A DNA stretch of 64,000 nt. It comes from Ceratotherium simum simum (Eukaryota > Chordata > Mammalia > Perissodactyla > Rhinocerotidae). The notes beneath the pieces are model-generated. The model was not told where the DNA came from and did no database searches. It saw nothing but the letters and a program-made list of their open reading frames with translations. This document shows, piece after piece, positions 28,093 to 41,929 of this stretch. The stretch's first letter is position 1. Each line of letters starts with the position of its first letter. The position numbers and the translations under genes were made by a program. The stretch is taken from positions 3,807,066 through 3,871,065 of the forward strand of contig NW_004454265.1 of NCBI RefSeq assembly GCF_000283155.1. The letters are read 5' to 3'.

Positions 28093-28141
<49 letters not shown>

Positions 28142-28800
28142 TTGAGGGGCTAGATAGCTGCAGGATGAGGGCTGGTTACCAGAAAAACTACATAATTAGA
28201 AGGCTAAAACTTGCAGCTGCCTGACCTCTAGGTAGACGAAGGGGACTAGAGATTGAGTGACACGGCCAATGATTTATGCCTACATAATAAAACCCTGATG
28301 AAAAATTCAGGACAGCAAGGCCTGGGGAAGTTCCCGGTTGGTGAACACAGTGACGCCTGTGAGGATGACGGGCCTGGATTCCACGAGGAGAACAGGTGGA
28401 AACTCTGTCTCCCCGCTTCCCCCCAGACCTCTCATTTCTCCTAGACCTTGCTCTACGTGTCTCTTCCATTTGGCTGTTCCTGAGTTGTATCCTTTATAGT
28501 AAAATTGTAATCAAAAGTAAGGCATTTTAGTGAATTCAGTGTCATTCTAGCAAATTATCAAACCCAAAGGGGGAGTGGTGGGAACCCCCAAATTTGCAGC
28601 CAAGTCAGACAGAAGTATGGGTACCCTGGGGTTCCTACTTGCGACTGGTGACTGAGATGAGGGAGGTGCAGTTGGGGACCTCATCCTGGATCTTGTGGGG
28701 CCCGACAGCAACTCCGGGTAACGAGCGTCAGAATTGCACTGAGCTGTGGGACAGCCGGCTGGTGTCAGAGCTGTGGTGAGAATACAAGCACATTTCATCA
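28005..28800 (+). repeat. 3' LTR of ERV copy 1
   Basis: The LTR matches those at 36416 and 60478 in order: CTTGCTATTTCCTGCGCGAT, TGCCTACATAATAAAACCC, GTTGGTGAACACAGTGACG, TCATTCTAGCAAATTATC and the CGACTGGTGACTG region. AATAAA at about 28286 may be its former polyadenylation signal. A (GT)n tract at 28091-28140 has expanded within it. Divergence from the other LTRs is considerable. Confidence 0.85.
28091..28140 (+). repeat. (GT)n microsatellite in LTR
   Basis: About 24 uninterrupted GT units follow GAGTGGCT. The equivalent place in the other two LTRs has CTGGGTGGGC-type sequence with no GT run. Confidence 0.97.
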
Positions 28801-28839
28801 CGCGTGTTGACTGTTGAAATTGTAGTAAAATAAACTTAA

Positions 28840-29870
28840 TATAAAATTCACCCTCTTAACCATTTTCCTTTTTAAACTTTTTATTGAAATGTAACATAAT
28901 ATATAAAACATATATAAGTTTGTAAGTACAACTCATAAGTAAACTGCTCAACAGTATTTCACAAACTGAACACACCCTTGAACCCAGCATCTGGATGAAG
29001 AACAGAATATTACAACATTCCAGAAAAGAAAAGGAGTATGTTGAAAAGACAGGAACGTTTTCATAATAAAAACCTAGATATGTTAATTAAACTGGGGGTG
29101 AGAGAAGTAATGTCTTTCCCATGCATTTGCATATACCCACTCTATCATATACCATTTCCAAAAATGGCTTCGCGGAAGACTTTCTAAGAAGTATTTGCGT
29201 TAATGTTAAAAACTTTTGTGGTAATAATAATTTTGGGACATATTAATTAAGGCTAGTCAAACAGGCTTGTCATTTAAGGAGATTTTCACAAATTCAGACT
29301 CCAGGGCCTAGTGCCTGAACATTCTCAAGTCAGGAGAGGAATGAGGAAAATATTTCTTGCCCATTCCAGATATATTTCTAAAATTATGGTAATATATATA
29401 TAAAAAGATTTACCATTTTAACCATTTTTAAGTGTACAGTTCAGTGGCATAAAGTATGTTGACAATGTTATGCAACCATCACCTCTATCTATTTCCGGAA
29501 TGTGTTCATCCCAAACAGGAATCCTGAACTCAAACAATAACCTCCTCATTTCCCCTCCTCCCTGGCAACCACTATTCTTTCTGTCTCAATGAACTTGCCG
29601 ATTCTAGATACCTCATATAAGTGGGATCATACAATATTTGACCTTTTGTGTCTGGCTTATTTCACTTAGCACAGTATTTTCAAGGTTTATCCACGTCGTA
29701 GCATATATTAGAATTTCCTTCCTTTTTAAGGCTGACTAATGCTCCACTGTATGTATATATGCGCTTTGTTTATCCATTCATCTGTTGATGGACATCTTTT
29801 TTGTCCACCTCTTTACTGTTGTGAATAATGCTGCTCTGAACATTGCTGTGCCAGTATATACATTGTTATA
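28840..29870 (-). repeat. Old L1 3' UTR fragments
   Basis: The + strand reads TTTATTGAAATGTAACATAA, ACTGAACACACCC, CATCACCTCTATC, CCTGGCAACCACTATTC, ATTTCACTTAGCACAGTATT and GTGAATAATGCTGCT, the reverse of an ancient L1 3' end. It lies just downstream of the IFT80 polyadenylation signal. Confidence 0.85.
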
Positions 29871-29983
29871 TATTTTCATAAAGCCATCCTCATGTATTTT
29901 GGTTGTATAAATAAACTTTTGAAGCACTTTATGATTTAGAGGTTAAACAGAACTTGATAACGACATTTTAAAGAGTCCAATGT

Positions 29984-30315
29984 TTTATTATCAGCATTAA
30001 TAGTTGTTCCTGCTGAAGATTCATGGATAAAATAATGGACAGATCACTAGAATGTAAGCAACACTACACAGGTGGATCATAAATATATAGGAATATTTTG
30101 CTAAATATTGGATTAAAAAATATAAAAGATGAAATTACATCAATGATTTTGTGCTTAGTCTTTCTGAACATACTTTTTGTATTAAATATACAGCAAGTGC
30201 TTATACTTAAAGATTCTGCCTTTTTCTTTAGCAATGAAAACATGCTTATCCTTGGTTAATCAGAATTAGTTTCAAAAGGTAAAACTTCTCAAAGGTGAGC
30301 ATGATATTTAGCGCT
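29984..30315 (-). terminator. IFT80: IFT80 3' UTR with poly(A) signal
   Basis: On the minus strand AATAAA lies at 29984-29989 (TTTATT on +), about 327 nt after the stop codon. No closer canonical signal was seen. The interval is AT-rich and free of repeats that I recognise. An old L1 end lies just beyond it. Confidence 0.6.
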
Positions 30316-30417
30316 TTACACTGTGTTCTGGCTGGACTGGCTGCTTGATGAGCGCTCGCGTTCTTTGGTAACTTCCATCTCAACTTTGGCTTTGATTTTC
30401 TCCCAGTCTATCTGGAG
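30316..30417 (-). CDS. IFT80: IFT80 last coding exon and stop
   Basis: The coding part of 102 nt reads [20 protein letters not shown] then [13 protein letters not shown] and a TAA at 30316-30318. The acceptor has a long pyrimidine tract ending GATTGCAG. The first 27 or so residues are a charged helix like that of other IFT80 proteins. The last four residues after SSSSQSS differ from, and are shorter than, the human tail as I remember it, consistent with a small indel that moved the stop. Confidence 0.93.
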   Translation of the reverse strand, partial: LQIDWEKIKAKVEMEVTKERERSSSSQSSQNTV

Positions 30418-31067
30418 CTGCAATCGAAGAAAAGAAGAAACATGCGTGTGTAGTATAAGACGTTTCGTTTAATCCAAGGTCATCAAGAGTAAATAAAAAT
30501 AGACTTGTGGGAGTTTATGACTCCCAAAACATTAGAGAAAAAGACGGCATGAAAGAAAAGTTAAGAAATAATGCTCAAAAAAATAGCTTTAAGAATAAGA
30601 CCAAATAGAACAATTACCACAATAAAAAGCAAAGACTCTCATTGTGATTCAAAAGACCAAAATCTAGCTGTAGCTATTTTATCAAAGGCACAGCTAACAG
30701 CCCCGTGGAGCCTTAGGATTCTGCACAGGTGCCTCAGGGACAGGGGAGAGAAGGCGGACTGCTCTCCCCCAAACAAGAGGAAAATGCACAGGGCTCTGGC
30801 CACCAGGCCATGTGTCAAATGGGTCAGCTCCTCACCGCTTAGATACTGAGATTCCCATCAGAAGCCTAGCTATGAAGAAAGATAGGGAGCATCTGCTTCC
30901 CCTGAGCATATTCCGCAAAAGTGGCTCCTTTGCAACAACTCTTAATGTAATATAAAGACATGGCGGTGGTGGGGACAGTGGTGAAAAGACATTTGAGGAA
31001 GCAGTGGGGAAGCAAAGCTGGGAGACACATAAAAAGAGTAACAGAAAAGTGACACCATTTTTATCTG
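30418..31067. other. Start of last IFT80 intron, nothing recognised
   Basis: Intronic sequence beside the last exon, without a repeat or exon that I can name. It ends at the T run of the next SINE. Confidence 0.5.
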
Positions 31068-31264
31068 TTTTTTTTTTTTTTTGCTGAGGAAGACTGGCCC
31101 TGGGCTAACATCTGTGCCCATCTTCCCGTACTTTGTATGTGGGATGCCGCCACAGCATGGCTTTATGAGCAGTATGCAGGTCTGCACCTGGGATCTGAAC
31201 CTGTGAACCCCAGGCCGCCGAAGTGCAGTGCACGAACTTAACGAGTGCACCACCGGGCCGGCCC
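31068..31264 (-). repeat. ERE-type SINE in IFT80 intron
   Basis: T run, GCTGAGGAAGACTGGCCCTG, TGTGGGATGCCGCCACAGC, ending ACCGGGCCGGCC. Same strand as IFT80. Confidence 0.93.
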
Positions 31265-32940
31265 ACTTGTTTCCTTTTGATCCACGATGCAGCCCCTCTG
31301 CCCCTGCCAGTCCAGCCCTGCCCCTCCCCTAAGCTTATTAGACTTGGTGTTAGAAATGGACTCTGCCCCTGAGCTCCATGGAAAATTTCTTTAGGAAAAA
31401 GCATTCTACTGTTCTAAGTAGTTTGGAGATCACTCACTTAGGAATATATGTCCTCTCAGGTAAGATATAGCAAAAACTGGGTCCTAGATTAAACTAACTC
31501 AATTTTACTATGTAATAAACCCAAATCCCTGAGACTGAGCCAAAGTGGATAGGTTTCACCTCCATGCAGGGGAGTTGAGTGGAACAAGCAGAGTTAAACC
31601 AGACTGAGGTGTGACTTGCTGCTTGAACAGACTTATCCTAAGTAACTGCGAGATTAATTTAACCTTAACAGGACTTCATGCCTCTTTTGTTTTGTGCTGG
31701 AAGTTGATGAAATTAAGTATTTGGTTCTTTTTTATTCTAATATCCTTTATCTAAATTTCTATGAAGTAATTTGTGGATATTTTCAGTCACTGTTTTTTTA
31801 GATAATAACTCCATATACTTATCTATAACATATAAAATGGATGAATTAAAAGACTCCCTCTTACTCATAGAAGATGAATGTCTGTGCTAAGATACAAGTG
31901 ACAGCCCATTGAAAGACAGACCAAACATTAGATTATTTGCAAGACCCATTTTTCAATCAGGCCAGAACTTCATATTTTTTAAATGGCAAAACACTCGTTT
32001 CTATGTCGAACAAAACATTTGCAAAGAGAAAGACGAAACTTGATGAATGCCTTGGCCTTCTTCCAGCCGTATATTGACTTACACACATTTCTCGCATCAA
32101 TCACAATAAAACCATATATTGACGGTACACTGAACAACTGTTGCTTTGCTGCACCAGAAGGCCATCAAATAAATTGATGACATCTATATTACTTACCTGT
32201 TATAGTACAACTGAGGGTATCAGCTGACAGCTGTCCTACTAAAAATAAATGTTTCACTTTCACTTTGGCATTTATCCAGTTTTAGAACAGTATTCTACTG
32301 ATAATTTAGTCCTTGGAATAGAGGATTTTGAATAGTGGGTTTTAGATAAGGATGTATTCATGACAGTTGTCAAGTGACTTCTACACTAAAACACATCCTT
32401 TCTATCATAGGGAGTGTCAATACTATTTGGCACTTCTTATTTTAGTTCCTAGTAAATTCTTATTCATACAGAAGTAATTTCAAAATCATACCAAATGGCT
32501 CTCCATCTTCTACCCCATCTCTCTTATTCTCAGCTAGAAATCAGCTTCCTACCTTACAGAGAATACAGTGGTCATCAAGCATGAATTCACTTAATTTCCT
32601 TCCTCACACAAACTTACCTACATCTGTAGCCATCCTTATCTTTTTCCTTTCTGTCTCAGGCCAACCTTTTCACATTAAGTCCTTGATTCCATCTTCTTTG
32701 ACTCCTCTAGGACATCTGCCTTCAATTATGACTTACATATTCAATTTCCTTCTCTTCACTGGCTGCTCCTCATCATCCTTCCCTCTCTATTCTGTCTCCC
32801 TGCAAGCTACCGCCCTCATTCATCTCATTCCTGACTCTCATTCTCTCCCCAGACCACTGTAATGTGACTGTGTTCCCATTACACTTCATAAACTTTTCAC
32901 TAACGCCACCATCAAGTGTTTTCATTCCTCATCCTATATA
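31265..32940. other. Intronic DNA, partly pyrimidine-rich
   Basis: About 32440-32870 is strongly C/T-rich and resembles an old LINE-derived stretch that I cannot assign with confidence. The rest is unclassified. Confidence 0.4.
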
Positions 32941-32949
32941 CCTTTTCTG

Positions 32950-33370
32950 TATGATTCAATTACTCATTCAACAAGTATTTAGTGTTACTATTCTAGGCGC
33001 AAGGATTTAGCAATAAACAAAAAGATAAAAATCACTGTCTTCATAGATAAACAAAGACAAATAATAGTGGAAGGCATATATATAATGTCAGAATATATAT
33101 ATATATAATATATAACGATATATATATAATGACATGATAATGATAATTATACACATATAATGTCAGAAGTGTTAAGAATTTTGGAAACAAGGAAGGCAGA
33201 TAGTGAGTGCCAGGGCTGAAGTTGGGGGTGGGTGGGTGTTGTATTTCAAACAGCATGATCAGAAAAGGCCTCTTGAAGAAGTTGCCGTTAAGACCTGATG
33301 GAGATGAGTGAGTGAATCCATGTGTACATCGGGGAAAGAGCAGGCTGACAAAGAAAAAGGCCCTGACGCA
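32950..33370 (-). repeat. L2 LINE fragment
   Basis: Antisense L2 3' region: ACAAGTATTTAGTG...TTCTAGGCGC, CAATAAACAAAAAGATAAA, then GGCCTCTTGAAGAAG, GGGGAAAGAGCA and AAAAGGCCCTGA. A (TA)n-rich tract at about 33080-33165 interrupts it. Confidence 0.65.
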
Positions 33371-33379
33371 TTTCCTGGA

Positions 33380-34860
33380 CCTTGGTGGCCACTGCTCTTT
33401 GAACCATCTCTCCCATTAGACTGTATAATACCACTCTCTTCTGGTTTCTACTCTCCCTTCTAAATGTCCTTCTTGGTCTTTTTTTTCCCCCTTTTTCTCC
33501 TATGTCCTTTCCCTAGACAACCTCTCAACTGTTCGTATTCACCAGGATCCCAACCACACTTGTTCATACTTTCCCTAGAAGATCACAGCAACTCACACAG
33601 CTTCAACTACGCCTAGATGTTCATGACCATCAATTTATTTACCATGCCCTGATTCCTCCTTTGTCAATGTCCTTCCATGTTCACATGTATATTTCCAGTC
33701 GTTGGCTAGATAGCTCCACTTGGATACCCCACAGGGCCTTCAAATTCAAAAAATTGTGTATTTTCATTTATTCAAACTCAAAAGGTCTAAAACTTGTATA
33801 TTCTCATGTTCCTTATCTAGATTAATGGCATCCCCATCTACAGTCACCCACGCTAGAAATGCTCAAGTTGTTCTCAAATGTCTTGCCTTGCCTCACCACC
33901 TCTCCTCCCACCCAAACCACAATGTTCTCTTGATTTTACTGCTGAATTTTTTCTTACATTAATCTTACTCTTTCCATCTCCTGGTGGGTCTATTATAGTA
34001 ATCTCCTAACTGGTCTCCTCATCACCACCCTTACCTCCAATCCATCTTCCATATCAGAAGTTATCTTTCAAGTCATTCTCTTGATTACAAACCTCCAAGT
34101 CTTCTCACTGCTTTCATTATGAATTCTATTCTCTTTAACACGGTATTAAAACCCTTCAATATCTGGTCCCAGCCAACATTCCAATCACCCAGGACCAAGA
34201 GCAGTCACTAGGGACACCTTCCCCATTCTTTTAAGACTCCATGCATTTGCTCTTATTACTATAGCCTTTAACTAACTAACAAAATCCTACTCAAGATAAT
34301 TTTGTGTCAAACTCTAAGTTTCCATTTATTTTTAGGAATCAGGATTTTAAAAGGGAAAAGTGATCATGCTACTTCCTTTCAATGAACTCATATAAGTCTT
34401 AGGATAAAGTCCAATATCCATAATTTGCCCTATGAAACCCTCAAGTCAATCTCCCTTTTGCTCTTTACTCTTTCCCACTTCAGAGCCTTCCTCTGCCTGG
34501 AACATATCCATCCCTACCCCACTCTCACCCCCAGTCAGCTTCTACTATTCATTCTTTAGAGCTCAGCTCAAATATCATTTGCTTTGCTTAGAAAAGTCTT
34601 TACTGACCCTTACCCCCCTTGGTCAGGTTCCCCATTTATAAGGCTTTATAGCACCATGTACAACACCTTCAAGGCAATGATCACAATTGAAATTAATAAC
34701 TAACTGTATTATTAACTATTGCCTCCATTTGAATATAAGCTTCATACGGCTGGAGTCAGTGTCTGCCATGCTTATATATCCTAAGCACCAAGGAGAGTGC
34801 ATTGTCTGCAGGAAGCCCTCAATAAATATTGAACGAATAAAAGGTAACTATCCAGCAAAA
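33380..34860 (+). repeat. L2 LINE, 3' part of ORF2 and 3' UTR
   Basis: C/T-rich sense L2 with GGATACCCCACAGGGCCTTC, GGCATCCCCATCTACAGTC, TCTCCTAACTGGTCTCCT, CTCTGCCTGGAACAT and TTAGAGCTCAGCTCAAAT. It ends AAGCCCTCAATAAATATTGA, the typical L2 3' end. Confidence 0.85.
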
Positions 34861-36415
34861 GAGCTATCACCTAACAATCTCCTACTACCTTCTCTCCGGG
34901 GTTTTGCATCTCAGGACCTCATAAGATTATAAGGCCTTAAAACCTGCAAGGCACCTTAGGTAGTAGCAATGCCTAAAGTGGTTTGTCTGAACGAGAGTGT
35001 TGACTCCTCTGGATCTTCTTCAAAATTCTACACTTTCTGAAATTCTGCTCATGAGGCATTGCTTTGTTTTTCACACTTTCTTTTCCTCCTAGCATAATGT
35101 CTTAAACATTTCCTGGTTCTTCTACTTTTCTTCTTGCATAGAGTGTGTATTCAGTAGATTGAATATATTCCTCAAGTGGATTTTATTTGCCAAACTGACA
35201 AATTACTTTACAGATATCTACTGAACACCATGGTAGACCAGGTACAATGATTTTAACGGGGTTCTTACAAGACAGTCCACTTGTATGAATCCCAGATTTC
35301 TATATTTTAAACTAGAAACACCCAAGTAACATTTCAGGACTCTTAAATACGAATGTATATCAAACTTTTCACTTCTTGTAAACTTTCACGTTATGCATTG
35401 TGAGCCCACTAGAATTCACCAGATATCTAGAATAAATTTATCAATTTCAAAAAAATGATCTTTTTCTATTCAACTCAGTTTATATAATCACAATTTTGGC
35501 TAAGATAAATAAACACTGAGGAATTTTTAAGTCAAAAATAATTTTTATCTTAAAATACTGCTTTATGATTTCTAGTTAACTTCCAAATTATATTTATGAA
35601 GAAAAAAAGTAAGGTACTAGAACATAGTGCCATAGGGAGTAAAAGTAACCTATATAGTTTCAGGATGAAAAGAAAACTAAATACCCAACAAAATCACCTT
35701 GTTCTGATTACTCCACTTTGAACATTTCTGCTACTATTCTGATTGAAGTATTACATTTTGCTAACAGTTGAATACATATATAATGAGAAAGGAGATAAGA
35801 AGGTTAAGTTTTTGCTGTCTAAAATATAATTTCCCTGAGATTAAGAACTATATTTTCTATGTCCGTCCTCAAAAGCACCTAATGTGAAAATACTGAAGAA
35901 AATATTGATAACAAGGACGATGAAGAGGAAGCAGAGTAGTATTAACCTGCTTAAGAATTATACAGTAAAGCAAATTTAAGGTGGGTGCTCAGTGTTAACA
36001 TATTGTCATGTTTTCAAAACTGTGACAAAGAGATCAGGTGATGTGGCGATTCTCTGGGCTGCCGTCATACTCTGTGAACTCAAGTGTAGTTCTCAGAGGT
36101 CCCAGGGACCCTGAGTTTGTCTCAGTAGTACAGCAAGCCCTCATAGCCCAAACTCCCAGAGGATTCATGTCAGTACTAAAGGTGTGAATAAAACAAAAAA
36201 AGTTTGTGGAGCTTCCATAAAATATGTCTCTTTCTACAAAGAAACCCACAGCTTGCGTCTATCTTGGATCCAGATGTTGAAGTTGTGTGGCAGAACTCTA
36301 AGAAGGGCCCCAAAGTCTTCACTACCCTAAAAACTGTCCTGAAGTCCAAAGATGTAGATCATGACACTCAGATTCTAAATATGATGAGACATAATAGAAA
36401 ATATGCATATTAGTC
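34861..36415. other. Intronic DNA with an unclassified segment
   Basis: Most is AT-rich with no call. The segment at about 36030-36415 differs in composition; its frame at 36204-36413 (70 codons) has no match that I know. It stops just where the LTR begins, so it may be flank or older ERV sequence. Confidence 0.35.
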
Positions 36416-37330
36416 TCTGTCCTGGTTCCTGGCACAGGGCTCCTGAAACCCTGACAATTCCCTAAGAGATAAGAGCACTAGGAGCATCTTTGTTCTAATA
36501 TTTGGTCTTTGACCCCAGTTCCTGACACTGGGCTCCCAAAACCCTTATAATTTCCTGGGTGATAGGAGGGTCTTTTTTTTTAATGAGGCAACTCTGGGTG
36601 GGCTAACGGAGGGGGGCTGGTCACCCAAAAGACCATGCCATGATTAGAAGCTTGGAAATTTCAGCCCCACACCCCATTCTCTTGAGAAGGGAAAAGGGCT
36701 GAAAATGGAGTTAATGCTTGATCATGCCTACATGATGAAGCCTCCATAAAATCCCAAGAGTGCGGGGTTCAGAGAGAGCTTCCAGGCTGGTGAACACATC
36801 CACACTGGGAGGGGGATGCACTCCAACTTCATAGGGACAGAAGCTCCTGTGCTGGGGACCCTCCCAGACCTCGCCCTGTGTATCTCTTCATCTGGCTGTT
36901 CATCTGTATCCTTTAATATCCTTTGTAATAAATCAGTAATCTAGTGAGTAAACAGGTTTCCTTGAGTTCTGTGAGCCATTCTAGCAAATTAATCGAACCT
37001 GAGGAGGGGACCAGGGGAACCTCTGATTGGTCAGAAGCACAGGTAACAACCTGGACTTGCAACTGGCATCTGAAACCCAAGGTTGGGGTCATTGGAACCT
37101 CCGATCTATAGCCGGTAGGTCAGATGCACAGGTGATAACCTGGGCTTGCGACTGGCGTCTGAAGTGGAGGTGGAGGTTGGGGGCAGGGAGTAATCTCGTG
37201 GAACTGAGCCCTTTACTTGTGGAATCTGATGCTATCTCCAGGTAGATAGTGTCAAAACTGAGTTAAATTGTAGGATGCCCAGCTGGTGCTGGAGAATTGC
37301 TTGTTGGCATGGGGAAAAACCTCCACACAT
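36416..37330 (+). repeat. Class I ERV LTR with internal duplications
   Basis: The unit starts near TGTCCTGGTTCCTGGCAC and ends near AAAAACCTCCACA. AATAAA at about 36931 follows TTTAATATCCTTTGT. It is the best preserved of the three related LTRs. Two regions are tandemly doubled: about 36421-36475 with 36510-36565, and about 37020-37075 with 37098-37160. It lies antisense to IFT80. Confidence 0.8.
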
Positions 37331-37570
37331 TTGGTGACCGGAAGTGAAGTGTTTTGTGTGAACAGTCAAGGAGACTCACAGGTGAAACTCATAGTAGGGA
37401 AGAACTGGGTTTTCCCAACACAGTAGGGGAAAGACTGAGTTTTTCAAATCATATGGTAAATGGATAATGGTGGCTTTAGCAGGAATTGTAGGTGCCTTCT
37501 CCTACTTTCTTTCCTCTTCCCAAGGTTCCTCTAATTTATCCTGCCCCCTAGGATGGAGCAGGATATTCCA

Positions 37571-37579
<9 letters not shown>
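37331..37579 (+). mobile_element. Leader of ERV after LTR, truncated by SINE
   Basis: TTTGGTGACCGGAAGTGAAG sits directly after the LTR, where a primer-binding site is expected. About 230 bases of leader-like sequence follow before the SINE at 37580. Nothing recognisable as ERV resumes after the SINE, so the element was already truncated. Confidence 0.6.
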
Positions 37580-37667
<88 letters not shown>

Positions 37668-37865
37668 TTTTATTTATTTATTTTTTCCCCCAAAGCCCCA
37701 GCAGATAGTTGTATGTCATAGCTGCACATCCTTCTAGTTGCTGTATGTGGGACACGGCCTCAGCATGGCCGGAGAAGCGGTGCGTCGGTGCACGCCCGGG
37801 ATCCGAACCCGGGCCGCCAGCAGCGGAGCGCGTGCACTTAACCGCTAAGCCACCGGGCCGGCCCT
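37580..37865 (-). repeat. ERE-type SINE with a T run of about 80 bases
   Basis: A nearly pure T tract (37579-37661, one AAACA interruption) precedes a little-diverged ERE ending CCACCGGGCCGGCCCT. CCATTGTCTTCT flanks it at 37568-37579 and 37866-37877. Confidence 0.96.
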
Positions 37866-37877
37866 CCATTGTCTTCT

Positions 37878-39871
<1,994 letters not shown>

Positions 39872-40085
39872 TTATTGTTTATTTTTATTTTTATTTATTT
39901 ATTTTTTCCCCCAAAGCCCCAGTAGATAGTTGTATGTCATAGTTGCACAGCCTTCTAGTTGCTGTATGTGGGACTCGGCCTCAGCATGGCCAGAGAAGTG
40001 GTGCGTCGGTGCGCCCCCAGGATCCGAACCTGGGCCACCAGCAGCAGAGCACGCGCACTTAACCGCTAAGCCACGGGGCAGGCTC
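39872..40085 (-). repeat. ERE-type SINE with 16-bp target duplication
   Basis: Starts (TTTA)n, CCCCCAAAGCCCCAGTAG, ending AGCCACGGGGCAGGCTC. TAAATGTGTTGTTTTA is at 39856-39871 and 40086-40101, identical. Confidence 0.96.
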
Positions 40086-40101
40086 TAAATGTGTTGTTTT
40101 A

Positions 40102-41929
40102 GACAAGACTGACTACTGACTAGATTTCTGCAATGTGTGACTCTTCAGAAGGAAAATCTGTTTCATTCTTAGCATGCTTTGGTTTGACCTAAACTAAATA
40201 GTCACTTTAAAAAGTATTTTAGATATGCTGTGTGTATTGACAATTGATAGACAATTGAGAGAGATATTACAGACTTAAAATGAAAAAATAATGAATGTAA
40301 GTCATGTATAATACAAATGATAATACCAAAATTCAGCACACTGATTTCTTATAAAAAATATATAGGCATAAATCATATTGCTAAATCCAAGGTTCAGTAT
40401 TTGCTACCCATCACAAACTCCTCACAAAGTTCCCTCATTCCTCTGTGACTTTAAGTCTTTCAGAGAAAAAGAGGATACACAGAAAAGAATATAGAGGTAC
40501 TGGAATATAGAGGAACAAAAGTGGAAAATAAGAGAAGGCAAAAAACAATTCACAGAGGCTCAAAAGATGAGAAATAGAAATAAAGATGCCTTAACCCTTC
40601 CAAGCCTTTCCCGTATCACCCCCTACATACCCCTCAGGTTCTAATTCCAGTGGTGTACGGGTGAGTGGAGACTCCAGTGAACTACCTCTTTGGCACCTTA
40701 GAAGTTCCATTTCCCATTCTTTCTTTATGATTGTACATGATGGGGGAAAGAGTTCTTGATTTCAATAAAACTAGAGGTATTCACAGTGGGGAGTACATAA
40801 GTATCTACTCTGGGTTGGGGCTTTTCAAAAATTCCAAAGAGATACTTTGTTATGGAACATCAAAGGATTATATAATATATGTAGAAATTATATAGAAAGG
40901 ATAGAATATGATGTCTATACTGCATTTAGATACTAGATACTAAGTATTATCTATCACTACAGTTATTATTATAAAATATGTATCAATTATCTGATTGAAG
41001 AGCAATGGCTAAAGGTAAACATTCAAATGATATGTGCTATTTTAAATGTTCTCTAAAAGTGCACATTGGGTAAGAAATATTTCCTTACCACATTGAGAAG
41101 AGAATTCACTCCAAATTATATAAGCGTTATGGGAACAGTATGTTTCTAGCTTTAAAATGGTTATTTGGCAACCAAACAAATGTGACACTAGAATAAATCA
41201 ATGTACTTCTCTGATTTTAAATAGAAACAAGTTATATAAAAAGATGTTATAACTTCAAAATATGATTTTTTACATAACTTGAATGAAGCAAAAATCACTT
41301 TACATAACTGATAGAAGTAGAGAAATCATTTTTATTAATACTTACATAAAGGATCACTATGTATATCTGGAGTTTCTAGTTTCTACCTCTTTTAACTTCA
41401 GTTTTTGAGAACACACTATCACCAAATATCTAAGTGAATGTCAAGTAGATAACTTGCTTCCCTATAACTCTTCAAAGGCTGCATCTTATTAGGTTGCAGG
41501 CAATTTTCAACTCAAATATAAATGACAGAAGCACAAACCAGCAAGACTGTGCTTTTCAAGTTAACAAAATAAAATCTGTTCCCTTCTAAAGGATTTAAAC
41601 AAATATAGAAATTCAGGGATCTTAAAAGCAATCTAATAAATTTATCATCCAATACTTAAATTCTATCCTTCTAGAATTCTAGAAGGATAGAATTAGAATA
41701 TCACCATAATTAATTAATGGATCTGGGCAATGATCATCAATGGCTGCTGACATCACAAAAAGATAGACAACCAGTCACTATGTAAACATATACAACACTG
41801 CCTCTGATGGAGCCTCACCAAAAGGAAAAAAAACAAATTAAGCCTAAATCTAATCAAGTTTCTAGATTCAACACCAATTTATAGCTAATTCAGGGAGCAG
41901 AGAGACATGTTAAATGACAACATAAAGAT
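40102..41929. other. Intronic DNA with a perfect palindrome
   Basis: AT-rich without a repeat that I can name, except for the palindrome at 41659-41694. Confidence 0.5.
41659..41694. repeat. Perfect 36-bp palindrome
   Basis: The left arm AATTCTATCCTTCTAGAA (41659-41676) is followed with no spacer by its exact reverse complement (41677-41694). The 19th pair does not match. Confidence 0.98.
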
